Assembly: GCA_005884605.1 (NCBI GenBank)
Contig: VBBE01000096.1
Coordinates: forward strand, 1 to 17,360
Direction: 5' to 3'
Origin: Candidatus Bathyarchaeota archaeon
Lineage (GTDB): Archaea > Thermoproteota > Bathyarchaeia > 40CM-2-53-6
DNA: 17,360 bases
Of the stretch, positions 1-6,023 are shown piece by piece (positions within the stretch are counted from its first letter, which is position 1; each line of letters begins with the position of its first letter). The notes below the pieces were generated by a model that worked only from the letters and a program-made list of their open reading frames with translations, made no database searches and was not told where the DNA came from. The position numbers were made by a program, and so were the translations under genes.

Positions 1-353
1 ATATTGTGACAGGCGCCCTCTCCGAAACGCAGACCGCTAAGCAAACCCTTGAGGGGACAAAGGAGTCAGGAAAGAACGTTGAGATGCTGATCCCAATAGG
101 CTCGGGCTCATTTGTCAAAGCGAAGCTCGAAGATCCTCAGCACGTCATAATTGGAGTCGGGGCCGGAGTTTGCATTGAAAAAACTGTAGATGACTCGATA
201 AGGGATCTTAACATGAGAGCATCCGATATGGACAAGGCACGGATCAACGTTACACAACAATTGAACCAGATCATTAATCAGACTGAGGACTATAGAGCCC
301 GCCTAGAGGACCTAGCTCGCAAGAAGGGCGGTGGACCGGTAGAGATTGTTTGA
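1..353 (+). CDS. pfdA: Prefoldin subunit alpha, 5' end outside the window
   Basis: This is the C-terminal ~115 residues of archaeal prefoldin alpha, the subunit that with beta forms the hexameric jellyfish-shaped holdase capturing unfolded proteins in the cytosol for the thermosome. The visible part has the central beta-hairpin region (around VEMLIPIGSGSFVKAKL and HVIIGVGAGVCIEKT) followed by a heptad-rich C-terminal helix ending in a basic, glycine-containing tail, which is the coiled-coil, hairpin, coiled-coil plan of the family. Family members are usually about 140-150 residues, so roughly 25-35 N-terminal residues, the first coiled-coil helix, lie before base 1. A GTG at base 6 could be read as a start, but the frame is open to the window edge and an N-terminal helix is expected, so I treat the gene as partial. 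Its stop overlaps the ftsY start by 8 bases, implying co-transcription and coupled translation. Confidence 0.9.
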   Translation, partial: IVTGALSETQTAKQTLEGTKESGKNVEMLIPIGSGSFVKAKLEDPQHVIIGVGAGVCIEKTVDDSIRDLNMRASDMDKARINVTQQLNQIINQTEDYRARLEDLARKKGGGPVEIV

Positions 354-1257
354 CAAGCTCAGGGCCCAGTTCTCCAACTTCTACGACCGCGTGACCAAAA
401 CAGAGCTTCAAGGAAAAGACCTCGACAGGGTTCTAGACGAATTCCAGCTCTCATTAGTGGAAAATGATGTCGCGGTCTCTGTAGCAGACTACGTAGCGAC
501 AGAATTGAAGGAAAAACTGAAAGATGTCCAGTTTGCAAGATTTTCAGACCCCCGAGGAAGAGTCAAGGCGATTCTGAGCGACGTCCTACTATCGGTACTT
601 GACAGGGCCGGAAGGCTCGACATCTTCGAGCTAGTTGAGGAGAAAAAGAAGGCCGGAGTGCCCGCGATAATAGTATTTGTAGGCATCAACGGAACAGGAA
701 AGACGACAAGCATCGCAAAGCTGGCGCATATTCTCCAGAGAAAAGGCAGGACATGCATCCTAGCTGCAAGCGACACTTACCGCTCAGGTTCAATAGAACA
801 ACTCGAGGAACACGCGAGAAGAATCGGCGTGAGATTGATCAAACATCAATACGGGGCCGATCCAGCGGCCGTAGCATTTGATGCGGTCAATTATGCGCGA
901 GCGCATGGAATCAACGCAGTTCTAATCGACACCGCGGGACGAATGCAGACAAATCAGAATTTGTTGGAAGAGATGAGAAAGATCGTCCGAGTCACGAAAC
1001 CTGACTTGACAATTCTAGTCGTAGACGCGCTCACCGGAAACGATGCCGTAGAGCAGGGCAAGGTCTTTTCACAAGCAGTCAAGATCGATGGGATAATTCT
1101 AGCGAAACTCGACGCCGATGTCAAAGGCGGTAACGCGATATCGCTGTCTTACATAATGGGCAGGCCAGTGACTCTCGTCGGAACCGGGCAAGGATACGAC
1201 GATCTGGAACCGTTCCAGCCTCAGACTATCGTAAGAAACCTAGTTGGAGGAGACTAA
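346..1257 (+). CDS. ftsY: Signal recognition particle receptor FtsY
   Basis: FtsY is the membrane-associated SRP GTPase that receives ribosome-nascent chain-SRP complexes and hands them to the Sec translocon. The 303-residue protein has an N-terminal four-helix N domain (about 1-90) and a G domain with P-loop GINGTGKTT (113-121), a DTYRSGSIEQL block (about 143-153), DTAGR (195-199), VVDALTGND, the AKLDAD guanine-specificity motif (253-258) and GTGQ near 279-282. It has no methionine-rich M domain, which separates it from SRP54, and no long acidic A domain, as in many archaea. The start is TTG at 346. An in-frame TAG at 340-342 sits just before it, so no earlier start is possible, and a GGTGG stretch precedes it. 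It overlaps the prefoldin gene by 8 bases. The gene ends convergently toward the minus-strand Rdx gene. Confidence 0.96.
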   Translation: MFDKLRAQFSNFYDRVTKTELQGKDLDRVLDEFQLSLVENDVAVSVADYVATELKEKLKDVQFARFSDPRGRVKAILSDVLLSVLDRAGRLDIFELVEEKKKAGVPAIIVFVGINGTGKTTSIAKLAHILQRKGRTCILAASDTYRSGSIEQLEEHARRIGVRLIKHQYGADPAAVAFDAVNYARAHGINAVLIDTAGRMQTNQNLLEEMRKIVRVTKPDLTILVVDALTGNDAVEQGKVFSQAVKIDGIILAKLDADVKGGNAISLSYIMGRPVTLVGTGQGYDDLEPFQPQTIVRNLVGGD

Positions 1258-1287
1258 CGAGATATCGCGTCCTGCCGATTCTTGATA

Positions 1288-1320
1288 ATGCGGAGTCAGG
1301 GGCCCCGCATGTCTATGCGG
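1288..1320. repeat. Alternating ATGCGG/CCGCAT inverted repeats between convergent genes
   Basis: ATGCGG (1288-1293), CCGCAT (1305-1310) and ATGCGG (1315-1320) form two mutually exclusive hairpins. One is a compact 6-bp stem with a GTCT loop (1305-1320), the other a 6-bp stem with an 11-base loop (1288-1310). They lie where ftsY (plus) and the Rdx gene (minus) end tail to tail, and the second hairpin runs into the last codons of the Rdx gene. A role in 3'-end formation is possible, but there is no clean T-tract. Confidence 0.35.
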
Positions 1321-1579
1321 TTTCTAACGGGATCGCAAGCTTCTGGTCGAGTTGTTTCTTGAGGTCATCCACAGTCGGAAAGCGACCTTCCTGGTGCTTT
1401 GAAAAGATCATTTGACCATCAAGTACTACATCAAAGACTCCCTTGTCTGCTGGCTTCAGCGAGATCGTCAGTTTCCGGTTCAGGGGCATGCCGTAGATCG
1501 CGAGAAGTTGACTGACGATGTCCACCGCTGTTGGCTGATGTCCGCAAGGTTGGCAGTACGTAATTTCTAGGTCAACCAT
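1313..1579 (-). CDS. SelT/SelW/SelH-family (Rdx) thioredoxin-like protein
   Basis: This 88-residue protein matches the Rdx fold of the selenoprotein W family. A first strand, VDLEITYCQPCGHQ, carries a CxxC redox motif (C9-x-x-C12). Helix residues follow, then a strand GVFDVVLDGQMIFSKHQEGRFP and a C-terminal helix, the pattern seen in prokaryotic SelW-like proteins. The second redox position is an ordinary Cys codon, so no selenocysteine is implied. These proteins are thought to act in thiol redox control, but the substrate of the prokaryotic members is not established. The ATG at 1579 is the natural start, and a TATA-like ATTTAAA about 35 bases upstream would give a very short leader. The gene is divergent from argF and convergent with ftsY, so it is probably transcribed alone. 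The family call is strong; the cellular role is unknown. Confidence 0.85.
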   Translation of the reverse strand: MVDLEITYCQPCGHQPTAVDIVSQLLAIYGMPLNRKLTISLKPADKGVFDVVLDGQMIFSKHQEGRFPTVDDLKKQLDQKLAIPLETA

Positions 1580-1611
1580 TTTCGGTCAATCGTTAAGGAC
1601 GTGGTTAGCGA

Positions 1612-1630
1612 GATTTAAACCCGCTTTCAA
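1612..1630 (-). promoter_or_regulatory. TATA/BRE-like promoter of the Rdx gene
   Basis: Read on the minus strand, GGGTTTAAAT preceded by the purine-rich GAAAGC looks like an archaeal BRE plus TATA box. A start about 25 bases downstream would fall near 1588, leaving a leader of under 10 bases before the ATG at 1579. Confidence 0.5.
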
Positions 1631-1663
1631 AGTTAAAGATCGAATAGAGGCATCACGTAGCGG

Positions 1664-1676
1664 GTTCTTATAAGAG
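1664..1676 (+). promoter_or_regulatory. TATA-like box upstream of argF
   Basis: The palindromic CTTATAAG at 1667-1674 lies about 50 bases before the TTG start of argF, which predicts transcription from about 1698 with a leader near 20 bases. GGAG at 1704-1707 could be a loosely spaced ribosome site. Confidence 0.5.
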
Positions 1677-1720
1677 AAGAATCCTCGACGGATAAATAGT
1701 CACGGAGATTTATCGAAGCC

Positions 1721-2644
1721 TTGGCCGGTCTGAAAGGACGAGACATTCTCTCATTGGTCGAATTATCCCCCGGTGAGATCAATCTGATCCTAAAGCACGC
1801 ATCGATTTTCGCAAGGCAAAAGAGAGTTCCACAACGGCTCAAGGGAAAAACCGTTGCCATGATATTTCAGAAACCGTCAACAAGGACCCGGATCTCATTC
1901 GAAACGGCGGTTGCCCAACTCGGTGGCCATCCCATTTACCTGAGCTGGAACGAGATGCAACTGGGACGAGGGGAAACGATTTCGGACACTGCAAGAGTGT
2001 TGGACCGGTACGTCGACGCCATAATGGCACGGGTCTATTCGCACGACGACCTAGTCGTTCTCGCGGAGAGTGCGGATGCGCCCATCGTTAACGGTCTCTC
2101 TGACAAGCACCATCCATGCCAGATACTCGCAGACCTCCTGACGTTGATTCAATACAAGAAACGCCTGAAGGGTCTCAAACTAGCTTACATTGGGGATGGA
2201 AACAATGTTTGCAACAGCCTCCTGATAGGATGCGCTAAGACTGGAGTCAGCATTGCTGTCGCCAGGCCTCTAGGCTACGGCCCAGACCCAGAAGCGGTCA
2301 AACACGCAAAAGAAGCCGGTGAAACGTCTGGAGCATCAATTAGCATCGTTGAGGACCCTCTAGAAGCGGTGGAGGCTGCCGACGCGATCTATACGGATAC
2401 GTTCGTTTCAATGGGCATGGAGAAAGAGAAAGAGACTCGACTGTCGACGTTTACTCCAAAATACCAAGTCAACCGGGAGCTACTCTCGCACGCCAAGCCA
2501 GGCGCGATATTCCTTCATTGCCTGCCTGCTCATAGAGGTGAAGAGGTAACGGACGATGTTATCGATGGCCCCCGATCAGCGGTTTGGGACGAAGCTGAAA
2601 ACAGATTGCATACTGCCAAAGGACTCCTTTCACTCATCTTGTAA
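1721..2644 (+). CDS. argF: Ornithine carbamoyltransferase
   Basis: This enzyme transfers the carbamoyl group of carbamoyl phosphate to ornithine to make citrulline in arginine biosynthesis. The 307-residue length is normal for the family. The carbamoyl-phosphate loop STRTR is at 53-57, HPCQ at 131-134, the DGNN segment at 159-162 opens the ornithine-binding domain, D-T-x-x-SMG is at 226-232, and the catalytic HCLP is at 266-269. HCLP and SMG identify ornithine rather than aspartate carbamoyltransferase. The start is TTG at 1721, giving the family-typical opening LKGRDILSLVELSPGEI. An in-frame TAG at 1697-1699 leaves no better upstream choice. The gene has its own TATA-like box and sits alone between the ftsY and secE units, with no other arginine gene in the window. 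Confidence 0.96.
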   Translation: MAGLKGRDILSLVELSPGEINLILKHASIFARQKRVPQRLKGKTVAMIFQKPSTRTRISFETAVAQLGGHPIYLSWNEMQLGRGETISDTARVLDRYVDAIMARVYSHDDLVVLAESADAPIVNGLSDKHHPCQILADLLTLIQYKKRLKGLKLAYIGDGNNVCNSLLIGCAKTGVSIAVARPLGYGPDPEAVKHAKEAGETSGASISIVEDPLEAVEAADAIYTDTFVSMGMEKEKETRLSTFTPKYQVNRELLSHAKPGAIFLHCLPAHRGEEVTDDVIDGPRSAVWDEAENRLHTAKGLLSLIL

Positions 2645-2753
2645 ACCACCGTAGAATGGAATCTCCCTTCGGGTTCCGCAATCACGGGTTTCGAAGAGAC
2701 GCAGCCTCAATCAACACCGCGATCGAGATACGAAGAACGCAAGGCGCTAGCAT

Positions 2754-2764
2754 GGTTAAAATAG
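2754..2764 (+). promoter_or_regulatory. TATA-like box for the secE-nusG-ribosomal protein operon
   Basis: GGTTAAAATAG lies about 50 bases before the secE ATG. A start near 2785 would give a leader of about 25 bases. In the preceding 110 bases after argF I see only a weak hairpin (GGAA...CCC-TTC-GGG...TTCC, 2658-2677) and no convincing gene. Confidence 0.45.
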
Positions 2765-2810
2765 GAAGGCCCGGTCCATCGAAACTCCAGTTCATAATCG
2801 TGGGCTTGTC

Positions 2811-3014
2811 ATGGGCATTGGAACATTCCTTCAATCGGCGAGACGCCTGTTTCACGTAGCCCAAAAGCCCGACTGGCAAGAAACGAAACTCAACATCAAG
2901 ATCATTCTGATAGGCGTAGCTATTGTCGGGGGCATAGGTTTCGTGCTCAGAATTCTCTTCTGGGTGGTCGGCCTATACCAGTTGCCTGCTAGCCAAGCTG
3001 CCGCAGGACGATAG
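2811..3014 (+). CDS. secE: Preprotein translocase subunit SecE (Sec61 gamma)
   Basis: This is the small tail-anchored clamp subunit of the SecYE(beta) translocon. The 67-residue protein has an amphipathic N-terminal helix (about 2-18), the conserved QKPDWQE turn (18-24, compare the KPT/KPD-x-x-E turn of Sec61 gamma), and one hydrophobic membrane segment, about 30-54 (IILIGVAIVGGIGFVLRILFWVVG). It ends in a short polar tail. The size and single TM fit archaeal SecE rather than the three-TM form of E. coli. ATG 2811 is the only sensible start, since the open frame upstream of it contains no start codon. It lies 12 bases before nusG, the classic secE-nusG pairing, as first gene of the ribosomal protein operon. 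Confidence 0.9.
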   Translation: MGIGTFLQSARRLFHVAQKPDWQETKLNIKIILIGVAIVGGIGFVLRILFWVVGLYQLPASQAAAGR

Positions 3015-3026
3015 TGGGGCAAGATC

Positions 3027-3524
3027 ATGGCCACCCAAACTCAGAAGACCTCGATATACGCAGTCCGCACGACCAGCGGACAGGAGAGAACCGTTGTGGA
3101 CCTCATGGCCAGCAGGATCCAACCCAAGAAACTACCCATCGTCGCAATACTCGCACCAGAAGTGATCAAAGGATACATCTTCGTCGAGGCAATGGGACCA
3201 CACTTTGTTGACGAGGCGATAGCTGGGACAAGACATGCACGAACCAGAACAAAAGGTGTCGTCTCCCTAGCTGCGATCGAAAGATTCATTGTAACCAAAC
3301 CAGTTATTGAAGAGCTAAGCGTAGGCAACCTCGTCGAGGTTGTTGGTGGACCCTTCAGAGGCCTGAAAGCCAAGATCACACACGTCGACAAAGTCAAGCA
3401 GGAAGTCGTCATCGAGCTCTTGGAGGAGGGTTTTGCCACCCTACCAATAACTGTACACGCGGACTATGTGAAGCTCGTGAGTAGAGGAGAGGCTGAGGAA
3501 GCTGGCCGACAAGAAAACAGTTGA
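3027..3524 (+). CDS. spt5: Transcription elongation factor Spt5 (NusG-like)
   Basis: Archaeal Spt5/NusG binds the RNA polymerase clamp coiled coil, closes the clamp over DNA, raises processivity and can link polymerase to the leading ribosome. The 165-residue protein has an NGN domain, about 8-92, starting SIYAVRTTSGQERTVVDLM, and one KOW domain, about 98-130, with VGNLVEVVGGPFRGLKAKI. That is the usual archaeal architecture of one NGN and one KOW. ATG 3027 follows a G-rich ribosome site (GTGGGG, about 7 bases upstream). The short tail after the KOW (EAEEAGRQENS) overlaps the apparent start of the L11 gene, whose ribosome site lies inside the last 14 codons here. The Spt4 partner is not in the window. 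Confidence 0.95.
   Translation: MATQTQKTSIYAVRTTSGQERTVVDLMASRIQPKKLPIVAILAPEVIKGYIFVEAMGPHFVDEAIAGTRHARTRTKGVVSLAAIERFIVTKPVIEELSVGNLVEVVGGPFRGLKAKITHVDKVKQEVVIELLEEGFATLPITVHADYVKLVSRGEAEEAGRQENS
3484..3492 (+). promoter_or_regulatory. Shine-Dalgarno for the L11 gene, inside nusG
   Basis: GAGGAGAGG ends 9 bases before a CTG codon at 3502. It decides the L11 start in favour of CTG 3502 rather than the GTG at 3559, which has no comparable upstream site. Confidence 0.6.
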
Positions 3525-3993
3525 CGCAATAATAGACGGCGGCAAAGCCACAGCAGGTGTGCCCCTCGGTCCACAACTCGGACCTTTGGGAGTAAACATT
3601 CTACAGATCGTTAACAGGATTAATGAGCTCACCAAGGCTTACGCGGGAATGAAAGTCCCGGTAAAGATCCTTGTGAACGTGGAAGACAAAAGTTTCGAGG
3701 TTGAGATCGGAACCCCGACCACCTCTGCCTTGATAGTCAAGGAGTTGGGGGTTGAGAAGGGATCGGCAACACCCAAAGCCACCAAGGTTGGCAACCTGAC
3801 TCCTGAGCAAATCGTGAAGATTGCCCAGATGAAACGGACAGACAGCTACGCGCGAACCCTAAAGTCGGCTGTAAAAGAGGTCGCCGGTGCATGTGTAAGC
3901 ATGGGCGTGACAGTTGATGCTAAGGAACCAAAAGAGTTCATCAAGAACCTCGACGCAGGTCAGTATGACGCGGCGCTGAAGGAGTTAGAGTAG
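3502..3993 (+). CDS. rpl11: 50S ribosomal protein L11 (uL11), apparent CTG start
   Basis: uL11 binds the GTPase-associated region of 23S rRNA at the base of the P stalk. From 3502 the protein is 163 residues and opens with ADKKTVDAIIDGGKATAG followed by VPLGPQLGPLGVNI, which is the expected archaeal N-terminus. The C-terminal rRNA-binding domain includes TPEQIVKIAQMKR and a segment with CVSMGVTVDAKEPKE. Starting at the first ATG/GTG/TTG (GTG 3559) would give 144 residues and remove the conserved N-terminal strand. In-frame candidates upstream are only CTG 3493 and CTG 3502, with a stop at 3478-3480. CTG 3502 has a well-placed Shine-Dalgarno. The gene would then overlap nusG by 23 bases in another frame. 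Product very sure; start codon inferred. Confidence 0.93.
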   Translation: MADKKTVDAIIDGGKATAGVPLGPQLGPLGVNILQIVNRINELTKAYAGMKVPVKILVNVEDKSFEVEIGTPTTSALIVKELGVEKGSATPKATKVGNLTPEQIVKIAQMKRTDSYARTLKSAVKEVAGACVSMGVTVDAKEPKEFIKNLDAGQYDAALKELE

Positions 3994-4005
3994 GAGAACG
4001 CTAAG

Positions 4006-4668
4006 ATGCCACTGTCTAAGGACTCAATTACGAAAGCACTGAGCGACGTGAGAAGCAAGACACCCAAGAGGAAATTCACGCAGGCCATTGAACTATCGGT
4101 CAAGCTTCGCGAAATAGACCTGAAAAAGCCTGAGGGGAGGATTAACGAGAACCTCGAGCTTCCAACAGCTGCAGATAAGGACTCGAAAGTAGCCGTGATA
4201 GCGGGCGGCGACCTGGCTGTCAGAGCAAAAAATGCCGGCGCAGACATTGTCATCGGCAGGGAGGACTTGGACAAGCTTGGACGGGAGAAAAAGCAGGCGA
4301 GGAAGATAGCTCAGAGCTACGACTTCTTCGTCGCAGAAGCCCCACTGATGCCCCAGGTCGGAAAGACCCTCGGACAGATTCTCGGACCTAGAGGCAAAAT
4401 GCCAACACCTATTCCCCCGACAGCACCAATCGACGATATCATCAAGCGCCAGCGCCGCAACGTCCGGCTAAAAATGAAGGATCAACCTGTAATCCAAGCT
4501 AAAGTTGGAACCGAGGACATGCCCGATGATGTCCTAGTGCAGAACATCCAAACGATAATCTCGCGACTGGAGGCAAAGCTGGAAAAGGGTCCCAAGAACA
4601 TCAAAGCCGTCTCGATCAAAGCCTCAATGGGACCATTGGTAAAGATACCCCTAACCACGGCGGCGTAA
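4006..4668 (+). CDS. rpl1: 50S ribosomal protein L1 (uL1)
   Basis: uL1 forms the mobile L1 stalk that moves deacylated tRNA out of the E site. In several archaea it also represses its own operon by binding its mRNA; I cannot confirm such a site here. The 220-residue protein has the two-domain L1 layout: a domain built from both ends (RKFTQAIELSVKLREIDLKKPEGRINE near 22-48) and an inserted domain holding LGPRGKMP (126-133), the signature loop of the family. The C-terminus returns with KNIKAVSIKASMGPLVKI. ATG 4006 follows GGAGAA about 10 bases upstream, and the gap after L11 is 12 bases. Length and motifs are normal for archaea. Confidence 0.95.
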   Translation: MPLSKDSITKALSDVRSKTPKRKFTQAIELSVKLREIDLKKPEGRINENLELPTAADKDSKVAVIAGGDLAVRAKNAGADIVIGREDLDKLGREKKQARKIAQSYDFFVAEAPLMPQVGKTLGQILGPRGKMPTPIPPTAPIDDIIKRQRRNVRLKMKDQPVIQAKVGTEDMPDDVLVQNIQTIISRLEAKLEKGPKNIKAVSIKASMGPLVKIPLTTAA

Positions 4669-4672
4669 GACA

Positions 4673-5548
4673 ATGTCGACAACCCGGAAAGTAGCAGCCT
4701 GGAAGAAAGAAGCGATAACCCAGCTCCAGGTTCTATTGGAGAAGTATCCGGTCATAGCAGCCGCAGACCTGACTAAGGTCCGGTCATCGCAGATCCACGA
4801 ACTACGAAAGCGTCTACGGGACAGAGTAGCGATGGTAGTGACCAAGAACAATTTGTTGAGAAAGTCAGTAGAGCTTTCAGAGTCCAGCCACGGGAGAGTC
4901 GGGGAATTCGTCAAGGACCTCCAAGGGTCGAACATCCTGTTATTCACAGATGTCAACCCTTACTCTCTGATAATACTGCTCGAAAAAAGCAAAGTCAGGG
5001 TGCCCGCGAAAGCTGGAGACATTGCAACTGGCGAGATCATGGTCCCGGCCGGAAACACTGGACTGCCCCCTGGCCCGGTGATCAGCGAATTCGGAGAGAT
5101 CAAGGTCCAGACAAGGATCGAGGGGGGAAGCATCTGGGTTGCAAGAGACTCGGTGGTCGCTAGAAGAGGAGATCTCATCACGCCAAAAATGGCCTCCGTA
5201 CTCTCCAAACTTGGACTCAAGCCAATGGAGGCCGGGCTCACACTTTCTAGCGCATACGACAACGGAACCATCCTCCGATCCGACGATCTTGTCCTCGACA
5301 TAACCGCGTATCGAAAAGACGTCTTCCAAGCCGTGAGTAATGCGTTCAGCCTCTCAATCGATGCTGGATACGTGACTCCCGAGAACGCCCCAAGAATCCT
5401 AGGGAAGGGAATGAGGGAAGCATTAGCCATCGCTGTCGAAGCAGGCTTCCTCGAAAGTGGTACCATTGAGCCAGTTCTCAAACGCGCGGTGATGAACGCC
5501 AACGCGCTGAACCAAAAGATTTCCAGCGCGACACCCGGAAACCCTTAA
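4673..5548 (+). CDS. rpl10: 50S ribosomal protein L10 / P0 (uL10), lacking the P-type acidic tail
   Basis: uL10/P0 anchors the stalk to 23S rRNA and carries several L12 dimers on a long C-terminal helix. The 291-residue protein has the rRNA-binding N-terminal domain (KVAAWKKEAITQLQ..., through VTKNNLLRKSVELS), the archaeal/eukaryotic insertion domain (AKAGDIATGEIMVPAGNTGLPPGPV and TRIEGGSIWVARDS), and the start of the helical spine (ITAYRKDVFQAVSNAFSLSIDAGYV and following). It ends at ISSATPGNP with no charged linker and no GLGALFG-like end, which the L12 gene downstream does have. Many archaeal P0 proteins share that tail with L12, so the C-terminus looks short. ATG 4673 lies 4 bases after the L1 stop, with no strong ribosome site, so translation is probably coupled. 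Confidence 0.93.
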   Translation: MSTTRKVAAWKKEAITQLQVLLEKYPVIAAADLTKVRSSQIHELRKRLRDRVAMVVTKNNLLRKSVELSESSHGRVGEFVKDLQGSNILLFTDVNPYSLIILLEKSKVRVPAKAGDIATGEIMVPAGNTGLPPGPVISEFGEIKVQTRIEGGSIWVARDSVVARRGDLITPKMASVLSKLGLKPMEAGLTLSSAYDNGTILRSDDLVLDITAYRKDVFQAVSNAFSLSIDAGYVTPENAPRILGKGMREALAIAVEAGFLESGTIEPVLKRAVMNANALNQKISSATPGNP

Positions 5549-5593
5549 GTGTAGGAATTGACGCTCGACTAAAATCCAATCAATCCTGAGAAA

Positions 5594-5598
5594 GAGGG
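5594..5598 (+). promoter_or_regulatory. Shine-Dalgarno fixing the GTG start of L12
   Basis: GAGGG lies 9 bases before GTG 5608. The 59-base gap after L10 also contains ACTAAAATCC (about 5568-5577), which might act as an extra weak TATA element giving more L12 than the rest of the operon; this second point is speculative. Confidence 0.45.
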
Positions 5599-5607
5599 AA
5601 AAGTCCA

Positions 5608-5910
5608 GTGAAGTATGTTTACGCTGCACTCCTGCTGCACTCATCAGCGCAGCCTGTCACCGAAGAAAACGTGAAAAAAGTCATAACCGCAGCGGGCAGT
5701 CAAGTGGAAGAAGCACAAGTCAAAGCCCTAGTCGCAGCACTCTCCGAAGTCAACATCGACGAGGCTCTAAAGTCGGCCAGTGCGATGGCAGCCCCAGTAG
5801 CGGCACCGGCAGCGCCAACTGAGGCGAAGAAAGAAGATAAGAAACCAGCCGAAGAAGAAAAGAAGAAGGAAGAGGAAGCCCTAGCAGGACTCGGGGCACT
5901 TTTCGGTTAA
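5608..5910 (+). CDS. rpl12: 50S ribosomal protein L12 / P1 (archaeal acidic stalk protein)
   Basis: This is the archaeal P1-type stalk protein that recruits and stimulates translational GTPases. The 100-residue protein has an N-terminal dimerisation domain ([29 protein letters not shown]...), an Ala/Pro-rich hinge about 59-70 ([15 protein letters not shown]), a Lys/Glu-rich segment ([17 protein letters not shown]), and the terminal [10 protein letters not shown] motif that contacts elongation factors. It starts at GTG 5608, in line with a good ribosome site and with the family N-terminus. It is the last gene of the operon begun by secE, and a short hairpin lies just after it. Confidence 0.95.
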   Translation: MKYVYAALLLHSSAQPVTEENVKKVITAAGSQVEEAQVKALVAALSEVNIDEALKSASAMAAPVAAPAAPTEAKKEDKKPAEEEKKKEEEALAGLGALFG

Positions 5911-5918
5911 GGAGGTTC

Positions 5919-5946
5919 GCGGTATAGCTCCGCATATTCTTCTCCT
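5919..5946 (+). terminator. Possible terminator after the ribosomal protein operon
   Basis: A 4-bp stem (GCGG, 7-base loop, CCGC; 5919-5933) is followed by a pyrimidine-rich run (ATATTCTTCTCCTC). The stem is weak and the tract is not pure T, but it is correctly placed after L12 and before the alaS promoter. Confidence 0.3.
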
Positions 5947-5985
5947 CAAGACAACGTTTCTCTAGAACAATTTTCCCGGCTAAGC

Positions 5986-5996
5986 CTCTATATTTC
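5986..5996 (+). promoter_or_regulatory. TATA-like box of alaS
   Basis: CTCTATATTT (about 5986-5995) lies about 30 bases before the alaS ATG. Transcription from about 6014-6018 would give a leader of around 6-10 bases. GGAGGG (6009-6014) sits 9 bases before the ATG and would be used in any longer transcript. Confidence 0.5.
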
Positions 5997-6023
5997 CAGA
6001 GCACTCTTGGAGGGATACGATAG

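Noticed and set aside
1313..1579. Rdx protein as a selenoprotein
   Set aside because: The redox motif is encoded entirely by Cys codons, there is no in-frame TGA in it and I see no SECIS-like element.
2656..2859. Plus-strand frame of 67 codons between argF and secE
   Set aside because: It overlaps secE in another frame, lacks a ribosome site, and its sequence resembles nothing known.
4960..5502. Minus-strand frame of 180 codons opposite rpl10
   Set aside because: Antisense shadow of a conserved ribosomal protein gene, with no family resemblance.
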